Source: Moorella sp. E308F
GTDB taxonomy: Bacteria; Bacillota; DSM-521; Neomoorellales; Neomoorellaceae
NCBI RefSeq assembly: GCF_006538365.1
Contig: NZ_BJKN01000003.1
Span: 203,955 to 267,954 of the forward strand
Direction: 5' to 3'
DNA: 64,000 nucleotides
Positions within the stretch are counted from its first letter, which is position 1. Each line of letters opens with the position of its first letter. Of this stretch, positions 1 to 9,333 are shown piece by piece. A program made the translations under genes and the position numbers. The notes below the pieces were generated by a model. That model saw only the letters and a list, made by a program, of their open reading frames with translations, did not search any database and was not told the origin of the DNA.

Positions 1-222
1 GGTCAGCCCTTTAACCCTGAGCTCCATGAAGCAGTGGCGCGGGAAGAAACACCGGAGCCGGATAAAATAAACCTGGTGGTGGAAGAATTGCGCCGGGGTT
101 ATACTTTACATGGCAAGCTCCTGCGGCCGGCCATGGTCAAAGTGGCGGTAGCGGCCGGTGCCACCGAACAGGAAAACAAACAAGACCCTCATGCCGCTAA
201 CTCGGCACCAGCAGAAGAATGA
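1..222 (+). CDS. grpE: GrpE nucleotide exchange factor, C-terminal part
   Basis: The window opens inside this gene; the last 73 residues are visible and the start lies outside. GrpE releases ADP from DnaK. The segment FNPELHEAV followed by a hydrophobic stretch and RRGYTLHGKLLRPAMVKVA is the typical GrpE C-terminal beta-domain. It is followed 100 bp later by dnaK on the same strand, the usual grpE-dnaK-dnaJ order. The last 15 or so residues are a low-complexity hydrophilic tail; the DNA encoding it is shared with a repeat found again near 4.15 kb, so the tail may be repeat-derived. Confidence 0.93.
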   Translation, partial: GQPFNPELHEAVAREETPEPDKINLVVEELRRGYTLHGKLLRPAMVKVAVAAGATEQENKQDPHAANSAPAEE

Positions 223-296
223 AAATAAGTGGCTGGCATTTGTTTGGAGCGAGCAAAAACAATGCCAGCCTTGAGCGAAGTTATTTTCAGGGTAGA
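173..296 (+). repeat. Dispersed leader repeat, intact copy, upstream of dnaK
   Basis: This stretch matches 4144-4507, upstream of mtaB, with only scattered differences: shared blocks include CGGCACCAGCAGA, GCTGGCATTTGT, GGAGCGAGC, AATGCCAGCC and TTATTTTCAGGGTAGA. The core is a hairpin with 10-bp perfect arms (231-240 with 261-270), extended by further pairing across a bulge. The repeat begins within the grpE coding end and stops just before the dnaK SD sequence, so it makes up nearly all of the grpE-dnaK spacer. Its function is unknown; it could be an RNA processing or translation-control element, or a mobile repeat. Confidence 0.75.
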
Positions 297-322
297 AGCT
301 GGAGAACAGGAGGTAGATCACA

Positions 323-2164
323 ATGGGTAAAGTAATCGGTATCGATCTGGGTACAACTAACTCCTGCGTAGCCGTCATGGAAGGCGGGGAAGCAGTAGTC
401 ATCCCCAATGCGGAAGGCGGCCGTACCACACCTTCCGTTGTAGCTTTTACCAAAGACGGGGAGCGGGTTGTCGGCCAGGTGGCCAAACGCCAGGCCATCA
501 CCAATCCCGACCGGACCGTCATGTCCATTAAACGCCATATGGGCACCAATTATAAAGTAAAAATCGATGATAAGGAATACACGCCGCAGGAAATATCGGC
601 CATGATCCTGCAAAAGCTGAAGGCCGACGCAGAGGCCTACCTGGGCGAAAAGGTGACCCAGGCGGTCATAACGGTACCGGCCTACTTTACTGACAGCCAG
701 CGCCAGGCTACTAAAGACGCCGGCCGCATTGCCGGCCTGGAGGTTTTAAGGATTATCAACGAGCCTACGGCCGCGTCCCTGGCCTACGGCCTGGACAAAG
801 AAGAAGACCAGACCATCCTTGTTTATGACCTGGGCGGCGGCACTTTTGACGTTTCCATCCTGGAACTGGGGGATGGCGTCTTTGAAGTCAAAGCTACCAG
901 CGGTAATAACCGCCTGGGCGGTGATGACTTTGACCAGCGGATTATGGACTATCTGGTAGACATCTGCCGCCGGGAGCACGGGGTGGACCTGAGGCAGGAT
1001 AAAATGGCCATGCAGCGCCTGAAGGAAGCGGCGGAAAAAGCTAAGATCGAGCTTTCCAGCATGACCAGCACCAACATTAACCTGCCCTTCATCTCAGCGA
1101 CGCCTAACGGTCCCATCCACCTGGATGTCAACTTAACCCGGGCCAAGTTTGAAGAACTGATAGCCGACCTGGTAGAAAAGACCGTCGGTCCCACCAGGCA
1201 GGCCCTGGCCGACGCCGGGCTGGAGCCCAAGGATATTGACAAGGTGTTACTGGTAGGCGGCTCCACCAGGGTGCCCCTGGTCCAGGAGACGGTGCGCAAG
1301 ATCCTGGGCAAAGAGCCTCACAAGGGCATCAACCCGGATGAGTGCGTTGCCCTGGGTGCCGCCATCCAGGCCGGGGTCCTGGCCGGCGAGGTCAAGGACG
1401 TCCTGCTCCTGGATGTTACCCCGCTGTCCCTCGGCATTGAAACCCTGGGCGGCGTGTTCACGAAGATAATTGAACGCAACACCACTATCCCGACGTCCAA
1501 GAGCCAGATCTTTTCCACCGCCGCCGACAACCAGACCACGGTGGAAATTCACGTCCTCCAGGGCGAGCGGGCCATGGCCGCCGACAATAAAACCCTGGGC
1601 CGCTTCCAGCTGACGGGTATCCCACCGGCGCCCCGGGGCGTGCCCCAGATCGAAGTCAAATTTGATATCGACGCCAACGGCATCGTCCACGTCTCGGCCA
1701 AAGACCTGGCCACCGGCAAACAGCAGGCCATAACCATTACTTCATCCAGCGGCCTCACGGAAGAAGAGATCCAGCGTATGGTAAAGGACGCCGAAGCATA
1801 TGCCGAGAGCGACCGCAAGCGCAAGGAGGAAATTGAAACCAGGAACCAGGCGGACTCCCTCATCTACCAGGCCGACCGCACCTTGAAGGAATTTAAAGAC
1901 AAAGCCGACAAGGCCGATGTGGACCGCATCGAACAGGCCAAGAAAGAACTCCAGGACGTCATGGACAGCAAGAATACGGCTAAGATCAAAGAAAAGATGG
2001 AAGCCCTTTCCCAGGCCCTCTATACCCTGACTACGAAGGTGTACCAGCAGGCCGGTGCCCAGGCCGGCGGGGCCCAAGGTGGCAGCGGTTCTACCGGCGA
2101 GGCCAAACAGGACGGCAATGTCTACGATGCCGACTACAAAATCGTCGATGACGACAAGAAATAA
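323..2164 (+). CDS. dnaK: Chaperone protein DnaK (Hsp70)
   Basis: Full-length 613-residue Hsp70, an ATP-driven cytoplasmic chaperone working with GrpE and DnaJ. The phosphate-1 loop IDLGTTNS is at residues 7-14, the phosphate-2 loop DLGGGTFD at 169-176, then the substrate-binding domain, the helical lid, a Gly/Gln-rich linker and the acidic end VDDDKK typical of Gram-positive DnaK. The start ATG follows a good SD (AGGAGGT). The gene sits between grpE and dnaJ. No CIRCE-type HrcA operator is seen in the grpE-dnaK gap, so control probably comes from upstream of the window. Confidence 0.98.
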   Translation: MGKVIGIDLGTTNSCVAVMEGGEAVVIPNAEGGRTTPSVVAFTKDGERVVGQVAKRQAITNPDRTVMSIKRHMGTNYKVKIDDKEYTPQEISAMILQKLKADAEAYLGEKVTQAVITVPAYFTDSQRQATKDAGRIAGLEVLRIINEPTAASLAYGLDKEEDQTILVYDLGGGTFDVSILELGDGVFEVKATSGNNRLGGDDFDQRIMDYLVDICRREHGVDLRQDKMAMQRLKEAAEKAKIELSSMTSTNINLPFISATPNGPIHLDVNLTRAKFEELIADLVEKTVGPTRQALADAGLEPKDIDKVLLVGGSTRVPLVQETVRKILGKEPHKGINPDECVALGAAIQAGVLAGEVKDVLLLDVTPLSLGIETLGGVFTKIIERNTTIPTSKSQIFSTAADNQTTVEIHVLQGERAMAADNKTLGRFQLTGIPPAPRGVPQIEVKFDIDANGIVHVSAKDLATGKQQAITITSSSGLTEEEIQRMVKDAEAYAESDRKRKEEIETRNQADSLIYQADRTLKEFKDKADKADVDRIEQAKKELQDVMDSKNTAKIKEKMEALSQALYTLTTKVYQQAGAQAGGAQGGSGSTGEAKQDGNVYDADYKIVDDDKK

Positions 2165-2174
2165 AAGCCGGTGA

Positions 2175-3329
<1,155 letters not shown>

Positions 3330-3390
3330 AGCCCTGTCCCTGGTGGCTGGTAAGGTTATGTTCAGCTACCCTGTGGGAGGGTGAGCCGAT

Positions 3391-4131
3391 ATGGCCCACC
3401 ATTTTTTTCTGCCCGGGCCTGTTGTTCCCGGCGAACCGGCCGTCCTGGAAGGGGAAAACGCCCATCACGCCCTCCGCGTCCTGCGCCTGCGGGTGGGAGA
3501 GACCATCTCCCTGGCCGACAGCCAGGGTCAGGGGTACCTGGCGGAAATCATCGCCATCCACAAAGACCGGGTGGTCGCTGCCGTCAAAGCCCCCCTGGAG
3601 AGCTCCGAGCCGCGGGTAAAAGTCACCCTCTACCAGGGCTGGCCCAAGGGCGATAAAATGGATTTTATCATCGAAAAATGTACAGAATTAGGGGTAGCCA
3701 GGATTGTCGTCCTCAATACGGAACGTTCCATCCCCCGGCCGGACCAGGTGGCCTGTGCCCGGCGGCGGGAACGCTGGCAGCAGAAGGCCCGGGCAGCAGC
3801 CAGCCAGAGCCGCCGGCACCTGATCCCCGCGGTGGACGGCCCCCTGGAGCTACAGGCAGCCCTGGCAGGGCTTAAACCCGGCACCTTGTTGCTGGTCCCC
3901 TGGGAAGAAGAACGCTCCTGTGACCTCAAGTCCATACTCACCGCAGTCCCGGAAGAACAGGAACTGGCCTTGCTTATTGGCCCCGAAGGGGGCTTGAGCC
4001 GGGCGGAAGTCGAACTGGCCCGTAAATTTGGTGGTTTACCCGTAACCCTCGGCCCCCGCATCTTGAGGACGGAAACGGCCGGCCTGGTCTGCCTGGCTGC
4101 CATCATGTATGCCCTTGGGGAACTGTCATAA
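3391..4131 (+). CDS. rsmE: 16S rRNA (uracil1498-N3)-methyltransferase RsmE
   Basis: 246-residue SPOUT-class methyltransferase that methylates U1498 of 16S rRNA. The family features are visible: an N-terminal PUA-like part (VLEGENAHHALRVLRLRVGE), DKMDFIIEKCTELGV in the middle, and the C-terminal knot with LLIGPEGGLSRAE and LGPRILRTETA, which bind S-adenosylmethionine. The ATG follows GGGAGGGTGA. It lies 61 bp after dnaJ. In many Firmicutes prmA sits between dnaJ and rsmE; it is absent here. Confidence 0.95.
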   Translation: MAHHFFLPGPVVPGEPAVLEGENAHHALRVLRLRVGETISLADSQGQGYLAEIIAIHKDRVVAAVKAPLESSEPRVKVTLYQGWPKGDKMDFIIEKCTELGVARIVVLNTERSIPRPDQVACARRRERWQQKARAAASQSRRHLIPAVDGPLELQAALAGLKPGTLLLVPWEEERSCDLKSILTAVPEEQELALLIGPEGGLSRAEVELARKFGGLPVTLGPRILRTETAGLVCLAAIMYALGELS

Positions 4132-4143
4132 ACCCCGCTATTG

Positions 4144-4507
4144 AGGCAAGCAAGACAAGATACCTGTGCCGCTGGCGCGGCACCAGCAGATGGCTGAAAA
4201 CAACAAGCTGGCATTTGTCGGGAGCGAGCGAGCTTCTACCGAGTGGTGAAGCGGCCCAGGCGAAGCTGAGGGATGGATGATAAGCGGGGCCGAGGACAGC
4301 GAGGCCTTCGGCCGGATTCTAAAGGCAAGGATGCCCAATAGGTCGGGAACCCCGCCTTAAGCCCTGGCTGACCCAGCACTCAACTCGCAACGGTTTTGTT
4401 CGCGAAGAGACACCTATTACAAACGAGTTGAGTGCTGGGCGCTCCACAAGGGCCATGGAGCGAGCGAGACAATGCCAGCCTGCGATAAAATTATTTTCAG
4501 GGTAGAT
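4144..4507 (+). repeat. Dispersed leader repeat, interrupted copy, upstream of mtaB
   Basis: This is the second copy of the repeat at 173-296. The left half (4144-4232) and right half (4457-4507) together align with the intact copy, including the hairpin arms GCTGGCATT (from 4207) and AATGCCAGC (from 4471). Between them lie 224 extra bases (4233-4456). The sequence GGAGCGAGCGAG occurs on both sides of the extra DNA (4221-4232 and 4457-4468), while the intact copy has a single equivalent at this point. As at dnaK, the repeat ends just before the SD of the next gene. Confidence 0.75.
4233..4456. mobile_element. 224-bp non-coding insertion flanked by a 12-bp direct repeat
   Basis: The extra DNA splits the mtaB leader repeat inside the loop of its hairpin and is bordered by GGAGCGAGCGAG on both sides, as expected of a target-site duplication. 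It contains no plausible protein. Toward its right end is an inverted repeat, CCCAGCACTCAACTCG (4372-4387) against its exact complement at 4424-4439, with a 36-nt loop. The same 16-nt arm sequence forms the long hairpin inside rnpB at 41.4 kb. The left part has further dyads, such as the GGCC-rich stretch around 4278-4315. This suggests a MITE-like or other non-autonomous element; the family is not identified. Confidence 0.55.
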
Positions 4508-4521
4508 CAGAGGTGAAACTC

Positions 4522-5892
4522 GTGCCCTCATCCCGAGTGGCCCTGGTGAGCCTGGGCTGCAAAGTCAACCAGAACGAACTGGAAGCCATGAAGCACCTCT
4601 TCCGGGAGGCCGGCTACGAGATCGTACCCTTCCCGGAAAAGGCCGACGTCTACGTCGTTCACACCTGCACGGTCACCCACATCAGCGACCGCAAGTCGCG
4701 GCAGCTTATCCGCCGCGCCCTCCGGGCCAACCCGGAAGCAGTAGTGGCCGTTACCGGCTGCTATGCCCAGGTAGCTCCGGGGGAGGTGCTGGCTATCCCC
4801 GGCGTCGATGTAATAGTCGGTACCCGGGATCGGCACCGGCTGGTAGAATTAGTAGAAAAAGCACGCGAAGAAGGTGCTCCGATTAACGCCGTCCGCGCCC
4901 ATGAGCCCGGCGAAGCCTTTGAGGAATTGCCTCTGGTAGAGGTGAGCAGGGCGCGGGCTTTCCTGAAGATTCAGGAAGGTTGCGAGGAATTCTGTACATA
5001 CTGCATTGTCCCTTATGCCCGCGGGCCCTTACGCAGCCGGGCACCAGAAGCGATTCTGGCCGAGGTGGAGCGCCTGGTAGCTGAGGGTTACCTGGAAATA
5101 GTCCTCACCGGCGTCCACACCGGCGCCTATGGCCGCGACCTTCCCGGAGGGATAGACCTGGCCAGCCTTCTGAAAAAAATCGTCCAGATCCCCGGGCTGC
5201 AACGCCTTCGCATCAGCTCCATTGATCCCCTGGATTTTACCCCCGAATTGAAGGCCGTGCTGACAGGGGAAGAGGTCATCTGTCCCCATTACCATATCCC
5301 CCTCCAGAGTGGGGATGATACCATCCTGCAAAGAATGGGACGCCGTTACAGCAGCCGTTACTACCTGGAGTTAATCGCTTCCCTGCGCTCCAGGCGGCCC
5401 CGGGCGGCCTTTACCAGCGACGTCATGGTCGGCTTTCCAGGGGAAACAGAAGAGCAGTTTCAAAATACCATGGCGTTAGTCAAGGAGGCAGCCCTGGCTG
5501 CGATCCATGTTTTTCCTTATTCCCCGCGCCGGGGTACGCCGGCGGCGGCCATGCCTGATCAAGTAGCCCCTGAGGTAAAAAAGGAGCGGGAACGGCGGCT
5601 CCTGCAGCTGGGGCGCCGCCTGGCCCGCCAGTATGCCCGGGAGTTTTTAAACGAAACCATGGCGGTCCTGGTGGAAAGACCTTTGCCCGGTCAACCGGGG
5701 GTTTATGAAGGCCATACCGACAATTACCTGAACGTAGCCTTTCCGGCGGAAAGGGATTTGACGGGACAACTTGTCACGGTAAGGCTTAAGGAATTACAGG
5801 GAGGTTTAATCTGGGGCAGATTAGAAAAAGATGTTAAGGAGAAGCAGGAAAATGGCCCTGGAGAGAGAAATAAAGATTTAGTACAGCATTGA
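4522..5892 (+). CDS. mtaB: tRNA t6A37 methylthiotransferase MtaB
   Basis: 456-residue radical-SAM methylthiotransferase that converts t6A37 of tRNAs to ms2t6A. The N-terminal UPF0004 domain has cysteines at 13, 49 and 80 for the auxiliary 4Fe-4S cluster. The radical-SAM motif CEEFCTYC has C154, C158 and C161, and a TRAM-like RNA-binding end follows. GTG 4522 is preferred over the in-frame GTG 4513 because the SD AGAGGTG is then 7 bases upstream. The gene is followed closely by the HIT gene and rpsU. Confidence 0.95.
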   Translation: MPSSRVALVSLGCKVNQNELEAMKHLFREAGYEIVPFPEKADVYVVHTCTVTHISDRKSRQLIRRALRANPEAVVAVTGCYAQVAPGEVLAIPGVDVIVGTRDRHRLVELVEKAREEGAPINAVRAHEPGEAFEELPLVEVSRARAFLKIQEGCEEFCTYCIVPYARGPLRSRAPEAILAEVERLVAEGYLEIVLTGVHTGAYGRDLPGGIDLASLLKKIVQIPGLQRLRISSIDPLDFTPELKAVLTGEEVICPHYHIPLQSGDDTILQRMGRRYSSRYYLELIASLRSRRPRAAFTSDVMVGFPGETEEQFQNTMALVKEAALAAIHVFPYSPRRGTPAAAMPDQVAPEVKKERERRLLQLGRRLARQYAREFLNETMAVLVERPLPGQPGVYEGHTDNYLNVAFPAERDLTGQLVTVRLKELQGGLIWGRLEKDVKEKQENGPGERNKDLVQH

Positions 5893-5908
5893 GAAGGGAG
5901 TAAATCAC

Positions 5909-6253
5909 GTGGCCGAGGAATGTATCTTTTGTAAAATAGCCGGGGGTCAGCTCCCGGCCGAGGTGGTTTACCAGGATGAGCAGGTGGTAGCCTTTAAAGA
6001 CATCCGACCGGTAGCCCCGGTACATATTTTAATTATCCCCAGGAAGCATATACCCGATCTCACGGCCATTACCCCGGAAGATAAAGAACTGCTCGGCCAC
6101 ATCCACCTGGTGGCGGTGCAAATTGCCCGCGAGCTGGGCCTGGCCGAGCGCGGTTTCCGCCTGGTAAATAATTGTAAAGAAGAGGGCGGGCAGGTTATTT
6201 ACCACCTCCATTTCCATCTTCTGGGAGGCCGGCAGCTGAGAATCCTGGGTTGA
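5909..6253 (+). CDS. HIT (histidine triad) family nucleotide-binding protein
   Basis: 114-residue Hint-type protein, a likely purine-nucleoside phosphoramidate hydrolase. The N-terminal CIFCKI has the zinc-type cysteines of this branch, and the signature HLHFHLLGG near the C-terminus is the catalytic histidine triad. The start is GTG 5909 with SD GGGAG upstream. It lies 16 bp after mtaB and before rpsU, a common Clostridia arrangement. The cellular substrate is unknown. Confidence 0.94.
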   Translation: MAEECIFCKIAGGQLPAEVVYQDEQVVAFKDIRPVAPVHILIIPRKHIPDLTAITPEDKELLGHIHLVAVQIARELGLAERGFRLVNNCKEEGGQVIYHLHFHLLGGRQLRILG

Positions 6254-6340
6254 CGCCCAAAAAAGGATAGAGTATAATTAAAATCATGCTGAGCTTTTGA
6301 GGGTAGCATCCACCGGGTGGCGGGGGGAGGGAAGCAAGGG

Positions 6341-6517
6341 TTGAGCGAGGTTAGAATTGGCAAAAATGAATCCATTGATGCCGCTTTAAAGCGGTTCAAG
6401 CGTATCTGTCAGAAGGCAGGTATTCTTTCAGAAGCCCGGCGCCGGGAACACTACGAAAAACCCAGCGTCAGGCGCAAAAAAAAATCCGAAGCGGCTCGCA
6501 AACGTCGCTGGCACTGA
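6341..6517 (+). CDS. rpsU: 30S ribosomal protein S21
   Basis: 58-residue basic S21. The N-terminus [20 protein letters not shown] is diagnostic and the tail is Arg/Lys-rich. The start is TTG 6341: the SD GGGAGGG is correctly placed upstream and translation from here matches family N-termini, whereas the longer in-frame reading from 6317 would add eight unrelated residues. A strong terminator follows at 6586. Confidence 0.95.
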   Translation: MSEVRIGKNESIDAALKRFKRICQKAGILSEARRREHYEKPSVRRKKKSEAARKRRWH

Positions 6518-6585
6518 TGAAACAGAGTATGTTGCCTCCCTCTGGCGAATAATTTTCCCGGTGGCCAGCTTTCCTGGAAATACAG

Positions 6586-6613
6586 GCCCGGTCCGGCAGG
6601 ACCGGGCTTTTTT
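6586..6613 (+). terminator. Intrinsic terminator after rpsU
   Basis: A perfect GC-rich stem, GCCCGGTCC paired with GGACCGGGC around a 3-nt loop, is followed by TTTTTT. It closes the mtaB-HIT-rpsU unit and separates it from the sporulation genes. Confidence 0.92.
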
Positions 6614-6664
6614 ACGGTCTTTTTTGCCCTGCCTTTGCATAAAGTATTGGCAGGAGGGGACAGG

Positions 6665-6967
6665 ATGGGGAAAAATCGTTCCCGGCGCAATGTAATGGAC
6701 AGAGCACGGCGGCTGGAAAAGGCTGTTACCGAATATTTAGAGTTACCGGCAGACGCCGTCCTGGATCTGCCGCGCCTGACCCTGGTAGGCAACAGCCGGC
6801 TGGTAGTGGAAAACCATCGGGGCATCAGCGAGTACCAGCCGGACCTGGTACGCCTGAGACTCAGTACCGGCGAGCTGGAGATCAAGGGGACAGGCATAAT
6901 CCTGCGGGAAATCAAGCCGGATGCCATCGCCCTGGAAGGTACCATCCAGTCCCTAAGATTTTTGTAA
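6665..6967 (+). CDS. yqfC: Sporulation protein YqfC (YabP/YqfC family)
   Basis: 100-residue YabP-fold protein. ATG 6665 follows GGAGGGGACAGG. The order yqfC-yqfD-phoH-pgpH-ybeY-dgkA-cdd-era matches Bacillus and Clostridia and supports the assignment. In B. subtilis yqfC and yqfD belong to the sigma-E mother-cell regulon; the molecular role is not known. It indicates that this organism can sporulate. Confidence 0.9.
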   Translation: MGKNRSRRNVMDRARRLEKAVTEYLELPADAVLDLPRLTLVGNSRLVVENHRGISEYQPDLVRLRLSTGELEIKGTGIILREIKPDAIALEGTIQSLRFL

Positions 6968-6994
6968 TTATTTCCACAGGGGAGGAAGAAACCG

Positions 6995-8251
6995 GTGGCC
7001 TGGCGCAGCTGGCTGACTTACGTGGAGGGCTATCTGGTACTTACCATCAGCGGTGACGACCCGGAAGGCTTTCTCAATCTGGCCCTGGCCAGGAACATCA
7101 GCTTCTGGGATATTACCATTAACAGGAACGGCAGTATCCAGGCTAAAATGAAGGCCGGCGAATACCGCGCCCTGCGCTCCCTGGCCCGGCAGAGCCACTG
7201 CCGGGTCCGTATTGTGGACAAGCGGGGCTGGCCCTTTTTCAGCCGCCGCCTGCGGGGGCGGCAGGTGCTGCTCCTGGGTAGTATTTTCTTTTTACTGGCT
7301 ATCTACCTCCTGTCCACCTTTATCTGGGTGGTGGAAGTCAGGCCGGAAAGCGGGCCGCTACGCCGGGTAACGCCGGCCCAGGTCCTGGCCGCGGCTAGGG
7401 CGGAAGGCTTAAAGCCCGGTGCCAGGAAAAGCGCTCTCGATATCCGCGTCCTGGAGCACGCCCTGGAGCGCCGTCTGCCTCAGGTAGCCTGGGTAGGTAT
7501 CCGCTTCCAGGGTACCAGGGCCGAGATCACCGTGGTAGAAAAGGCAGCCCCTCCCGGGGAGGAAGCCTCTGACCGGCCGGCCAGTATTATTGCCGCCAAA
7601 GACGGGGTAATAAAGGATATCTTGGTCATCAACGGCGAGGGCAGGGTAAAGGCCGGTGATACGGTCCGACAGGGAGAAATACTGATTTCAGGCCTCATTT
7701 TACCCCCCCCGCCGGAAAAAAAGCCGGGCGAGGCAGCTTCTCCTGAGCAGCCCCTCTCCCCACCTCGGCTGGTTCGGGCGCGGGGTATTGTGCGCGCCCG
7801 GGTCTGGTATGAAGGGGAAAAAGAGATCAGTCGCCGGCAGGTCCAGGAAGTGCCAACCGGCCGGCAGCAAACGACGATAATGGTGCAGGTTCCCGGCCAC
7901 CGCTATATCTTGAAAGGACCGGAACGGCCTTCCTATACCAATTACCGCAAGGAAAATAAAGTTATGGCTTTGCCATCCTGGAGGAATTTTACCCTGCCCG
8001 TCGAACTCATTATTACGACCTATTATGAAGTCCAGGTCCGGTACCGGCAGCTTTCTTTTGAAGATGCAGTAAGGGCTGCCGGCGAACAGGCCCTGGCGGA
8101 ACTCAAGGAAAAATTACCACCGGGAGCCGGCATTACGGGTCAGAAGATAGTTCCCTTAAGCAAACCCGAAGATGAGGTAGTGCGTGTCCGGGCCTGGGTG
8201 GAAACGGAAGAGGACATCGGGCAAGTTGTTCCCCTTAGCGGCAATGGTTAA
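6995..8251 (+). CDS. yqfD: Sporulation protein YqfD
   Basis: 418-residue membrane protein. A short N-terminal cytoplasmic domain is followed by one hydrophobic segment near residues 88-110 (VLLLGSIFFLLAIYLLSTFI) and a large extracytoplasmic portion, the YqfD architecture. The start is GTG 6995 with SD GGGGAGGAAG. It lies 27 bp after yqfC and is likely co-transcribed with it during sporulation. Confidence 0.93.
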   Translation: MAWRSWLTYVEGYLVLTISGDDPEGFLNLALARNISFWDITINRNGSIQAKMKAGEYRALRSLARQSHCRVRIVDKRGWPFFSRRLRGRQVLLLGSIFFLLAIYLLSTFIWVVEVRPESGPLRRVTPAQVLAAARAEGLKPGARKSALDIRVLEHALERRLPQVAWVGIRFQGTRAEITVVEKAAPPGEEASDRPASIIAAKDGVIKDILVINGEGRVKAGDTVRQGEILISGLILPPPPEKKPGEAASPEQPLSPPRLVRARGIVRARVWYEGEKEISRRQVQEVPTGRQQTTIMVQVPGHRYILKGPERPSYTNYRKENKVMALPSWRNFTLPVELIITTYYEVQVRYRQLSFEDAVRAAGEQALAELKEKLPPGAGITGQKIVPLSKPEDEVVRVRAWVETEEDIGQVVPLSGNG

Positions 8252-8331
8252 GAGGCCGAAACAAGGCGGCGGCATTTACCCTGGCTGCTGTATATGCTAA
8301 AATAAAATGATTAAGATTATACAAGGAGCTG

Positions 8332-9333
8332 ATGGATAAAACCTTGACCAACAATTACGAAACCCGGCTGACAGTTGGCAGCAACGGCGAGGCTGTCAAT
8401 CTTTTCGGTCATCAGGATGAAAACCTGAAATTTATTGAGAGCCATACTTCAGCCCGGATCGTAGCGCGCGGGAATGAACTGACTTTAAGCGGGACGCGCC
8501 AGGAAGTCGAGGAACTGGAAAGACTTTTCCGACAGTTGATTAAACTGGCCCATTCCGGCATGACCATTAATACAGCAATCATTAACTACACGTGGAACCT
8601 GGTCCGGCACCAGAATGACATGGCGGGCCAGACCGACCTGGCCCAGGCCCTGGGGGAAGTACTTTACGTTACTCCCCGGGGTAAACAGATTCGCCCCAAA
8701 ACCCTGGGGCAGCTACGCTATGTCCAGGCTATGCGCCGTTATGATATTGTCTTTGGCATTGGCCCGGCCGGGACAGGGAAAACCTACCTGGCCGTAGTTA
8801 TGGCCGTCAATGCCCTCCGGTCCCGCAGTGTGGAACGGATAATACTCGCCCGGCCGGCAGTTGAGGCCGGGGAAAAGCTGGGCTTCCTGCCCGGCGACCT
8901 GCAGGAAAAGGTTAACCCCTATCTACGGCCCCTTTATGACGGCCTTTATGATATTTTAGGTATGGAAACGGCACAAAAGTATATGGAAAAAAATATTATA
9001 GAAGTAGCGCCTCTGGCCTATATGCGGGGGCGTACCCTGGATGACGCCTTCATTATCCTGGATGAAGCCCAAAACACTACTTCCGAACAGATGAAGATGT
9101 TCCTCACCCGTATAGGCTTTGGCTCCCGGGCCGTCATTACCGGCGACGTTACCCAGGTGGACCTGCCCCGGGATACGACTTCCGGCCTGGTAGAAGCCCA
9201 GCAAATCTTAAGGGGTATTGAGGGCATTGCCATCGAGTATCTAACCGAGGCTGACGTTGTCCGCCATCCCCTCGTCCAGGAGATCATCAAGGCCTATGAG
9301 AGGAGTGACCGGATGTGCCATGGCAGCGGCTAA
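8332..9333 (+). CDS. phoH: PhoH-like ATPase
   Basis: 333-residue P-loop ATPase. The N-terminal part resembles a KH/R3H-like nucleic-acid-binding region. Walker A GPAGTGKT is at residues 144-151 and Walker [11 protein letters not shown] at about 237-246. PhoH-like proteins adjacent to ybeY are thought to act in RNA metabolism; the exact activity is not settled. ATG 8332 follows AAGGAG. The next gene overlaps its 3' end by 19 bp. Confidence 0.94.
   Translation: MDKTLTNNYETRLTVGSNGEAVNLFGHQDENLKFIESHTSARIVARGNELTLSGTRQEVEELERLFRQLIKLAHSGMTINTAIINYTWNLVRHQNDMAGQTDLAQALGEVLYVTPRGKQIRPKTLGQLRYVQAMRRYDIVFGIGPAGTGKTYLAVVMAVNALRSRSVERIILARPAVEAGEKLGFLPGDLQEKVNPYLRPLYDGLYDILGMETAQKYMEKNIIEVAPLAYMRGRTLDDAFIILDEAQNTTSEQMKMFLTRIGFGSRAVITGDVTQVDLPRDTTSGLVEAQQILRGIEGIAIEYLTEADVVRHPLVQEIIKAYERSDRMCHGSG

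Noticed and set aside
223..322. CIRCE operator for HrcA before dnaK
   Set aside because: No 9-bp CIRCE inverted repeat is seen; the dyad there belongs to the dispersed repeat.
4233..4456. IS200/IS605-type or omega-RNA-like relic
   Set aside because: GC-rich dyads were suggestive, but the 12-bp flanking duplication is unlike that family, which makes none, and no tnpA/tnpB remnant is present.
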